A stretch of 64,000 nt of DNA from Heterodera schachtii. Its lineage: Eukaryota > Nematoda > Chromadorea > Rhabditida > Heteroderidae. A program made the position numbers and the translations under genes. The notes beneath the pieces were generated by a model. It was not told where the DNA came from and made no database searches. It saw nothing but the letters and a program-made list of their open reading frames with translations. Positions 36,093 to 45,230 of the stretch are shown here, piece by piece. Position 1 is the first letter of the stretch, and each line of letters starts with the position of its first letter. The DNA lies in contig SIJG01000001.1 in assembly GCA_023374025.1 (NCBI GenBank), positions 1,003,500 to 1,067,499 of the forward strand, in the 5' to 3' direction.

Positions 36093-36839
36093 CAGTAAGA
36101 ATAAATATTTAATCTTTTTGAAATGTTCTTTTACAAAAATTGTTTTTGGTTTACCATTTAATTACGCGTTTTAAATGTAATTGGCTGCTTAAACTAATTG
36201 TTACGCTAATAAATAGGGGAAGATGTGAAAATCAAATTATGTGTGTGTTTGTTTATATTCGAGAATGTAATTAATGGTTTGCAGAATTATTTTAATGTAA
36301 GTTCAGATTCTTAAGATTTTGTACTAAGATTTTGTACTGAATCTGAAGGGTATTATGCTGAAAATTAAAAAAAAAAAGTGCTGAATTTTCAAATTTTTCT
36401 GAATTTTGAGGGGTGCCTTTCGTTGGCGGCGCCTGTCGGCACCGCCGGACCTCAATTGGCTGCCAAACAAATTTAAATTAAATTTTCAAAAAATTAAAGG
36501 GGTTAGGCCTATTAGCACCGCCGATTTTGTCTTCTGTCTTTTTTCATTTTTAAGAAAAAAGGCTTTTTTAAAAATTCGTATTTCTGTGTAAATTGAATTT
36601 AAACGTTCTTGATTTTATAAAAGGGAGCCCTGGTTAAAACAACAAATTTTAATTTTGTTCAAAAAAGTTTTTGAAAATTCGACTGATAAAGGTTTTAAAA
36701 ATCGAGATAGGTTTGGTGGTTGGGTATAACTAATTTTTATATTCAAAAATAAAATTAAAAAGTTTTTTTAAAAGAATTTACAAAAATTATAAATTTGAAA
36801 ATTTAAATGTTTAATGATGTGCTTTTTTGCATAATCTAA
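36093..36839. other. Upstream region of the minus-strand receptor
   Basis: This would contain the promoter of the minus-strand receptor; I could not locate a TATA box or conserved site with confidence. A minus-oriented GC hairpin lies at 36425-36448. Confidence 0.35.
36425..36448 (-). repeat. GC hairpin motif, dispersed family
   Basis: GGCGCCTGTCGGCACCGCC is the reverse-oriented form of the hairpin listed at 13051. Confidence 0.65.
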
Positions 36840-37388
36840 CACAGTCAACTCATCCACATTTTTCTCGGATAAAAATTAAAATTAATGGGTGCTTAAAGCC
36901 GATGAAAAATAAAATAAAATTGATAAAATCCGGCAGAGCTTGAGTCTATAATGAATTTGATGTTTTATATATAGTCAATGCTTTAGCAATATATGCAAAA
37001 AAAATTTAATTTTCTAAAAATGTTCTAATCTGGGCCGGGATTCGAAATTGAGCCAAAGCGCCCGGAATTACCCCTAAAAATCTGGAAAAATAAAAAAATT
37101 TCGGGACCAATGTTCTTTACCTTGTCCAAGCGTTGAACTGTCAAGGGTCCGCAAAAATCAATGGATTTAATGATAGATTCATGTCAAAATTGGAAAACAG
37201 CACAACCAAGCGCCATCACGAACTCGAATCGAACATTTTATCAATTTTATTTTATTTTTCATCGGCTTTAAGCACCCATTAATTTTAATTTTTATCCGAG
37301 AAAAATGTGGATGAGTTGACTGTGGATGAGATGCCTTGTGGACGACTTGACTGTGGATGAGTTGCCTGTGGATGACCTGCCCTGACCC
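36840..37388. mobile_element. Second copy of the CATCCAC fold-back MITE, left end truncated
   Basis: The right end (GTGGATGACCTGCCCTGACC, to 37388) and the ATGTGGATGAGTTGACTGTG arm match the element at 9205-9699. The left arm starts inside the repeat (CAGTCAACTCATCCAC at about 36841), so roughly 60 bases are missing. Confidence 0.7.
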
Positions 37389-39360
37389 CGGTTTTTGTAC
37401 TGAGATTTTGTCTAATGAATTGCATTTTGCAAAGTACATTTTTCAGCTTACTAAAATTAATACAATATTTGTTGCCAATTAAAAAGGAATGGCACTCAAA
37501 AAAATTCAAGGGACAAATTGCAAACTACTATATTGATTTTAATGTAGATAAAATATTTAAAATTTATTTATTTTTCACTTTTTTATGAAATTTCCTAAAC
37601 GAGGGTGTGCTCTCCGACATTTTTCAAGTTCCTCCAGCCATTCCCAAACAAATTTGCGGCATGTCAGTAGACCAACGAATAAATAATTTATAAACATTTT
37701 GCCAGTTCAGCTGTAAAAATGTCAATTTATTCGTTTTAATTATCGTCCGAACGGATTATAATAGATTCATCATTTCATTTCACTTTCCACTGTTCGTAGT
37801 TAATAAGCGCCTAATTTATTTCGAACTCCGAAAAATCGTAATTCTCATAAGCCTATCAATGTGGTCGCTGTAGTTGCACAATCTAGTCGTCAGGCCGTTC
37901 AGCAGTTTCCTGAGCTGCTGACATGACATCACACAGGCCGGGGACCGCCATTTTTTGGGTTTCTTAGTGATGTTCAGGTAAGAAATAATTGGATAAGTTC
38001 CGACATAGCTAATTTCTGATCATCAAGCTGATTTTTGAGTCATTTCATAAATGGGCCAAGGTGTAATTTTCAAAGCCAGCTAAATTTACATTTAACACAT
38101 TCTTTATATCACTCGATATCTTTAAATACTCTCAATACTAGAAAATATATTTCAAAATTTTGCAAAATTTTTAAACGTCACAATCAAAAAGAAAGTTAAA
38201 GGAATTTTATGACCTAACAGAGGGACCAGGATTGATTGTGAGCCAGGAATTACAGGTCCCCTCGTAGGTCTCGGTAGGAAAGCGGGGAACCAGGAAAAAA
38301 CAAGCAAAAACGCACTGGTAAACATTGGGGACTAAGAGCAGGGGCCCATTTAAAATTTTCCAGAATAACTAAATTTCTTTTTTATTTGCGTCCCACTTTT
38401 TTTTAAACTTTTAAGAACAGGGAGGGAGAGGTCTGGCGGTGCCGCCGGGGAAAATTTTGAAAATTGGGATGTAAAAATTGTGTTACTACCCCCTAATTAC
38501 CTAAAAAGGGGTCGAGACAAAAATGTTTATTGTTACTTGTAAAAAACTTGCAAGTTTATTTCGGGTCGATTTTCAAGTCCCGATTATTCCGAAATTCCGT
38601 GCTCTAATGTGATAAAATTTTGCACTTAGTCACAAATAGGAAATGATACGCTGCTATAAACACCACCGATCATTCATTCATCAATCAGCCAATGCTGAAC
38701 AAATTTATTTGTTAATTAGCTTCACAATTTGTCCCTCAAAAGCGGAAGGAATCTGACAACTCGGCGCTGTAGTTTGAAGCCCATTTGAATATTTGGTCCG
38801 AAATGTCCCAGACTCCAAATAAAAATTCTAAAATTTAACAAATCCAACTAGAAATTATTAAGCTGTACAAACATCGGCATTCACGAATAAACTCTTTGCC
38901 TATGCGTTAATGAATTCATAATCGGTATAAAAGCAGAGGCCATACAAGGCATTTACATTCCCATAAAGACATTTCAAATTAAAATTTCCATTTCAATTTT
39001 TTAACAATTCCAAGAGAAGGCACAAAATGTGGCAAAATTTTCAAAAATTTGTGCAAAAGTGTCAATTTTTGTCCTGAAATTCCAAAACTTAAAAAGATTT
39101 TTTAGTATTTTATATTGTTTGCTGTTGGAGCCATTTTTCTTTAGAATTTAGTTTTTGGAGTAAAAAAAATTAAAAAAATTAAATAAAGGAGCAATGGTCC
39201 GTCCACAGCCCCCAAAATCCTTTCGGCGGCGGTCCGCTAACTTTTGGTAAAAAATTCGTTTTTAAATCAAAAATGATTTTACCATTTTTAAAGGAATTGT
39301 ACTTATATTTTTTTGCATTTATTTTTATTCAAATGCTCAAAAATTGACCTATTTATGGCA
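37389..39360. other. Intergenic, no supported gene
   Basis: No multi-exon gene could be assembled. A core-promoter-like TATAAAAG at 38926-38933 is followed by a frame of only 16 codons (ATG near 39027), so a transcript may begin there without an evident product. Confidence 0.4.
38926..38933 (+). promoter_or_regulatory. TATA-box-like sequence TATAAAAG
   Basis: A textbook TATAAAAG is followed by mixed sequence (GCAGAGGCCATACAAGG) unlike the surrounding AT-rich DNA. It is about 720 bases upstream of the substrate-binding-protein ATG, so it could serve that gene through a 5' leader, or be chance. Confidence 0.3.
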
Positions 39361-39465
39361 GTATTAATGAATACAATATTTGTAACCATAAATTAGGCTG
39401 GAGCCTTTCCAATCAATGGCATCAGCCAAAATTGAAATGGGCGAGGGATTAAATCGGATGAACAA
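39361..39465 (+). repeat. Left arm of the inverted repeat around the substrate-binding-protein gene
   Basis: These ~105 bases, including ATTAGGCTGGAGCCTTTCCA and ATTGAAATGGGCGAGGGATT, are repeated in inverted orientation at 44084-44190 with only a few differences. The arm ends ~185 bases before the ATG of the enclosed gene. Confidence 0.85.
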
Positions 39466-39649
39466 ATTTTAATAATGAATGTTGATGATGAGGAATTTGT
39501 GTTGATTCATTCGCATCATCATTTAATAATTTTTAATTCTAAATTTTTTTTCCTCAGTTTTTTTTACTACTAATGATATTAGAAAAATTATTATTTATTT
39601 ATTTGCATTATTAAAAATTTGAAAAATGAAAATAAAATATACAACAGAA

Positions 39650-42600
39650 ATGAAATCATTTTTCATCATCTGCTTTTTATTATTATTATGTGGTCAATTT
39701 GCTGCGGCTAACCCCGGCTTTTTTGACGATTTTTTTGATTCCGACGAAAATTTTGATTTTGATGAGTTGTTCAAAAGCAAATTGTATCGTGCCATTGGCC
39801 AACTGCACAAGAAGCAGCAACAGAAGAAACAGCATAAACAGGACAATGTTAGTGTGGAGAGCAGAAGCTTGGACCAATTGTACGCGGCGGCGTTGGCTGA
39901 GGGTGGCAAATTGGTGGTTTATGCCGGTGGTGACGCACCAGGCCAACAAGTGAGTAAGCTAATTGGAAATAGGAATTTCTAACGATGATAGACGCATCGG
40001 CTAGAAGTTTTGCCGAGACTCGAGCAGTAATTGAGTCCGAGGCTGTAGACAGAATCATTCTTCTCGAGACTGAAATTGGCTCCTAAACCAGAACAGAATA
40101 GAGCTCGAGACTGAAAATAGTACGAGACCATAGATAGAATTGCGCCTGAGCGCGAGGCTTTCGAACATTTTTAAATATTTGAGAGCCCGAGTCAACAGAA
40201 CACTGATTAAAAATGCTTGCTAAATCTCGAAAATGGTTGGACAAAAAGCCAAAGTTTGTGATTTCCAGGACAACGTTAAGCAAATGTTTGAGCAACGCTT
40301 TCCGAACATGACCTTGGACATTCCCGTGGATTACTCCGTTAACCATGGCCCACGCGTGAACCTCCAAATGGACATGCCGGGTGGTGTTGTGCCGGACATT
40401 GTGGTGATGCAAACATTGCAAGAATTCGCGCGATGGAAACGGCTCGGCAAATTGTTGGCATACAAACCGCGCGGGTGGGACAAAGTGTACAGTGCATTCC
40501 GCGACCCGGAAGGCTACTTCACCGGACTATACGTATGTGTGCTGTAAAGTTGTGCTAAAATCGTTAAATAACTGAGAAAAATCTATTTTAAAAGATATTC
40601 TTAACTTATTTCTTATAATTTATAAAATAAATTTTTCTGAAATTAAAATTTCATTTTAAATAAAAAATATAAAAAAAGTAAAAATTCGTTTTGTGAAATA
40701 ACAAAATTAAAAAATGTTAAATATTTTATAAAAAAAAATTGCCTGGGAACATCACTTTTTAAAAGATATTCTAAATAATATTAATTTAAAAATAGTTTTT
40801 CTAAAAATTCTTGTAAAATAAAATTTTTTAAAAACATTACTTTTAAATCTAAAATTTTTGGAAAAGCCATCTGAATAGTACAGGGATGGCAGATGAAAAT
40901 TTTCAAAAGCCTCATTTGGCATGCAAAAAAACCTCATTTTGGGTCAAAAAGCCTCATTTTTACAAAATTTATCCAAAAACACATTTAAAATGATCAAATG
41001 TTGTATTTTTGACTGTCCATGATCAATTTGAGCAATTTTTTGTTTGAAATAAGCATTTGTGAAATTCTGAGCACGAAAAATCGAAGTTAATTTTTTGCGG
41101 CGCTTTTTTCAAAAACTTGGGGAACAATGGGGGCTGGCGGTGCCGATAGGCGCCGCCAGGGGAAAAATTGAGAATTTTGGCCATATTTTAGCAAATTTTC
41201 ATTAAAAAAATTTATTAATTTTGTGATTTTTTTTTTTGGAAAAAATTGGTTATTTTCTGATTCTAAAAAAATTAGCAAATTTTTTTGAAAATTTGGATGA
41301 GATTTTCGTTTTGATGCTTTATTAAAAACCCAAATTATTAAATAATTGTAAAACATTATGCCAATTTATCAAAATTTAAAAAGATTCTGAGGATTTTCCC
41401 CAAAAGCCTCAAAAATCCTCAAAATTTCTCAAAAAGCCACAAAAATCCTCAAATCCTCATTTTTCAAAAAAATCCTCATTGACCTATCAAAAAGCCACAA
41501 AATGAGGATAAATCCTCAGATATGCCATCCCTGGAATAGTAGGAAAAATAAATTTTCTTTTTGTGTGCTAACAATAATTGGGACTTATATTTACATATTT
41601 CACATTTTTCACATATTTTCTTTTTTTAATACCTTGAGATTTTTTGAGAATTTATAAAAATTTCGTGAAAAAATTTCTAAAAATTTTATGTACATATTTC
41701 TTACTTTTTTGATTTTACTTTCATAAAATTTCCAGCTCTAATAATTATAAATAAAACTGAATAATTACTTCAAACATTTTAAGATCATGACATTGGGCAT
41801 TAGTATCAACAAAAATTTGGTCTCAAATTCGACCAATCCGCCAACCTACGCCGATTTATTGCAATCAGTAATGGCACTGTTGGTACTGCTGACCCGAATC
41901 ATGATGACGCAGTTTTGTTCATTTACAAACAGGTCGGAGGAGCATCGGTCGTTATTTCGCCTATTATTAAATTTACCCTTAATGGCTTAAAACCCTAAAT
42001 TAGATAAATTTAATTTATAAGTAATGCTACATGTATTATTGCTACCGTATATCAAATTCCATTCAAAAAGATTGTGGACAAATACGGTTGGCAATGGCTT
42101 GAACAGTTCGCGCAACGAAACCAACTGATCACTTGCGGCGGTATGCAGTTGCAACAGGCGCTCGAGAACGGCACTCTGAAGGCGATCATTGGCCGCTTTG
42201 GCTCCTACCCAAACAACGCGGGGGCGGCCACCGAATATGTGATCCCGGCGGACAACGACCCGTTCATCGCGTACGCCATTTACGGCGCAATTCTGAAGGA
42301 CGCAAAGCATCCGGAGGCCGCCAAGCTGTTCATGAGCTGGCAATTGGACATCGATGGTCCGGTGGGTAGTAACGAACCAGCCTTTGCACCAGGGATGCTT
42401 ACTACCCCCGAACCCCGTATAATTTTCTTGTCTCGAATCTCGACCAAAAAATTGTGGCCATCCCGGTTTGAATCGCATCATTTTTTATCCCTCCCAAATT
42501 TTTCTCATCCCGAGTCCCGACTCATAAGTTTTCAATCGTTCCAACCTGAATTCAGACTTTCTCGTCCTTGCACAGCCTTGCTTTGCTCTGGTTGGCCTTG

Positions 42601-43002
42601 GCCATACCCCGCTTTAGCCGGGAAATTGTCATTTTACAAATTAATCCGTCAATGAATGCTCGGACAGTAAAAAACTTTGGCAAACTGCTCCGATTGTCGA
42701 AATGTCCGTTTTTTTTGTCCATTTGTCCACTAGTATCATATGTCATACATTTTTTATTTTCACATTTGCTTTTGTCTGTTCTTCAGAACGCTGTCCAGAC
42801 TTGGCCCGTGCGGACGGATGTGACGCCGAAGGACAACCGGCGCCAAATTTGGGAGTACCCAAACACGAGCCATCAGAGATTTTTTGAATTTATGTCCAAT
42901 GTTGAAGAGCGTCAGCGCTTTGGCCGACAGGTGGCCCTGTTCTTGGATGACACCAAATGCAACTTCGCTTCATTTGTGCCCGGTGTCCGGCCTCTTCAGT
43001 GA
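39650..43002 (+). CDS. Secreted ABC-transporter-type substrate-binding protein (type 2 periplasmic fold), possible horizontal gene
   Basis: Five exons fit: 39650-39949, 40269-40532, 41784-41932, 42071-42361, 42787-43002. I chose the ATG at 39650 over 39626, as it gives a compact signal peptide (MKSFFIICFLLLLCGQFAAA). An acidic and then Lys/Gln-rich spacer precedes the domain. The domain reads GGKLVVYAGGDAPGQQ, MFEQRFPNMTLDIPVDYS, PDIVVMQTLQEFARWKRLG, LLAYKPRGWDKVY, DPNHDDAVLFIYKQ, NNAGAATEYVIPADNDPF and QTWPVRTDVTP. This is the pattern of family 1/Fe(III)-type extracellular solute-binding proteins of bacteria and some fungi. Exon 3 lacks one base near 41866-41871: before it LLQS, after it NGTVGTADPNHDD; exon length then fits both phases. 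The full product would be ~406 aa. No permease gene is nearby. A secreted ligand scavenger is possible. Confidence 0.75.
40881..41533. mobile_element. hAT-like MITE with perfect 8-bp target duplication
   Basis: CAGGGATGGCA at 40881 and TGCCATCCCTG ending at 41533 are perfect terminal inverted repeats. GAATAGTA flanks both sides (40873-40880, 41534-41541). It sits in intron 2 of the substrate-binding-protein gene, so it arrived after that intron existed. The interior repeats AAAGCCTCATTT and AATCCTCA words and contains a GC hairpin at 41134. Confidence 0.9.
41134..41159 (+). repeat. GC hairpin motif, dispersed family
   Basis: CTGGCGGTGCCGATAGGCGC lies within the MITE at 40881-41533, showing that the hairpin repeat can be carried inside other elements. 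Confidence 0.65.
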
Positions 43003-43640
43003 GCAAACAAATCGGCGGAGAATGGCGCGGACAGAAAAATGGGGGAAAACCAATTGGGGAATTTATGTTAAATTATTTAAATTCCTATCTTTTGAAATTT
43101 GGATTCAGAAAATGATTTTCGAGTCGTTGTTAAATGTAATGGTTAAAATGGCATTCATTCTTGGCAAAATGTGCTTTTTTTCTGCGGGTATGAGAGTGTT
43201 GGTCAATGCCGTTGCCGAAACGGTTGCGAGTACTAGCGATGTGCGAGAGTCTTGGTTCTCGGGTTTTTAATCTTGGAAACCGAGAAATTTTACTGTGCCT
43301 TGTATCTAATGTAATTGACTCAATATGTTATAGCAGGATTTACATATTAGGGAAAGGTTCTTTTCTGCGCCGACAATGGCGGCGGACTTTTGGCTCTATG
43401 TTTATGTGAGCATATTCTAAACAAAAAATAAATGCTTGTTTATTCGTCGATGCTTATTGTTTTTAATCTTTTAAAACATAAATTGTTGGTTAAAAAACCA
43501 ATTACATGATAAACACGTATATGCGATCAAACGCACATAAACATCATTATTTTAACCTGCAATTTTCACTATTAAAACACGCTATCGTTTCTTTGAAATA
43601 TTTATTTTTGTTTGCCATCTTAATGTAAATGTTTTTGATT
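43003..43640. other. Downstream of the substrate-binding-protein gene
   Basis: Frames continue past the stop at 43000-43002 without recognisable content. I see no second gene. Confidence 0.4.
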
Positions 43641-43648
43641 CTTTTTCG

Positions 43649-43839
43649 TAGAGTGCCACGGGACCGGGAATTTTGGGCAAACCCGGGACCGGGACCTTTT
43701 CGGGTTGAAAAACCGGGAATTTTTGGCTGGGAAAACCGGGAAAAACCCGGGACTAGTCCCGGTCCCGGTCAAAACCGGGACCTTGGTACTCAGTTGTACT
43801 CAGTTGTCCGCTACCAGGTCCCGGTCCCGTGGCACTCTA
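43649..43839. mobile_element. 191-bp hAT-like MITE, TAGAGTGCCACGGGACC ends
   Basis: TAGAGTGCCACGGGACCGGG at 43649 and CCCGGTCCCGTGGCACTCTA ending at 43839 are perfect inverted repeats. CTTTTTCG flanks both sides (43641-43648, 43840-43847). The interior is rich in CCGGGA and CCCGG words. Confidence 0.9.
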
Positions 43840-43870
43840 CTTTTTCGTCCAAATCATTATTAATATTTAC

Positions 43871-44055
43871 TAGAGTGCCACGGGACCGGGACCTGGTAGC
43901 GGACAACTGAGTACAACTGAGTACCAAGATCCCGGTTTTGACCGGGACTAGTCCCGGTTTTTTCCCGGTTTTCCCAGCCAAAAATTCCCGGGTTTTCAAC
44001 CAGAAAAGGTCCCGGTCCCGGGTTTGCCCAAAATTCCCGGTCCCGTGGCACTCTA
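43871..44055. mobile_element. 185-bp MITE of the same family, opposite orientation
   Basis: Same ends and interior as 43649-43839 but inverted. ATATTTAC flanks both sides exactly (43863-43870, 44056-44063). The two independent duplications prove two insertions 31 bases apart rather than one event. Confidence 0.9.
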
Positions 44056-44083
44056 ATATTTACATGCAGTTGGTGTTAAATTA

Positions 44084-44190
44084 TTGTTCATCCGATTTAA
44101 TCCCTTGCCCATTTCAATTTTGGCTGATGCCATTGATTGGAAAGGCTCCAGCCTAATTTATGGTCACGGATATTGTATATTCATTAGTAC
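44084..44190 (-). repeat. Right arm of the inverted repeat around the substrate-binding-protein gene
   Basis: It is the reverse complement of 39361-39465 at roughly 95% by eye. The MITE at 43871-44055 with its target duplication ends only 20 bases inside this arm. Confidence 0.85.
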
Positions 44191-44800
44191 TGTCATGAAT
44201 TGTGGGGTCTCAAAAATTAGACTAGATAAAACAAGGGGGTGGAAGTTGACTTGTAACGGTAGAAGGCCTTAAATCATCAATTTTAAATCTATTTTTTGTG
44301 TAAAAAATTATATGTTAAATAAGACCAGAGGATTAAATGCGAAAAATATTTTAACTATTTGAAAATAATTAAATAGGTCAATTTTGATGCATTAAATAAA
44401 TAAAACAATTAACACTTTTTAGGTAGCAAAACGCGTAAAACTTAATCAAAAAAGTTAATTTTGATATATATTTCAAGTGTAAATGAAATTAATTAAATAT
44501 TTTAAGTTTTTTCGAATAAGCTTAATTTTTAAAGTAAAATTTTTATCAAGAATAAATAAATAAATTTTGGGGATCAATTTTTGAGAAAATTTTCAATTCT
44601 TAGGGTGTATTTTCTGATTTTTTTGGATCATTTCTCAGGGGTGTCTATTTTCGGTTGTATTGCAATTTTGTTAAGAATTTTTCCGAAAATCCTGGAAATA
44701 GGCAGAAAAAATGGCGAATTAGGCACAAAATAGCATTACATAAAGTCATCGTAGACGAAGCGGGCCAATTGCGTCTGAGCCAAGTTTAAAATTGCATAAC
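44191..44800. other. Intergenic repeat debris
   Basis: This contains a fragment resembling the low-complexity MITE interiors (TTTCTGATTTTTTTGG, AATTAGGCACAAAATAGC). No gene. The 44.8 kb edge is where similarity to the 59.4 kb region begins. Confidence 0.4.
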
Positions 44801-45230
44801 TTTTTTTCTTTGTTGATCAAATTCACAAATTCAACACAAATCCCAACGCTCATTCCCCTGATAAATCCCTTTCTAATCATTTAAAAATATTATGAAATGA
44901 TCATTTTATAATAAAAATTCTTAATTATTATTATTTGTAAATTAATATATTATTTGAATTTATTGGCATATTTTTTCATTAATTAATCCTTTTTCGCATT
45001 GAATCACCACAAAAAGGCATCGATCCCATTTTCATTTTTAATCATTTATTCAGTAAATCATAAATTTGTCCATCCAAATGATTTTGTTGTGTAATTCCGA
45101 TGGAAAAATGGACAAATATTTTATTAATTAAAAATAGTAATAATAATTAAAAAATGATTATCTACAAATATTTTATTAATTAATAGTAATAATAATTAAT
45201 AAATAATTTTTTATTTGTTATTAAGCAAAA

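Noticed and set aside
39650..43002. Bacterial contamination as the source of the substrate-binding-protein gene
   Set aside because: Four introns with canonical ends in consistent phase, a hAT-like MITE inside intron 2 and AT-rich flanks shared with the rest of the window argue for a nuclear gene.
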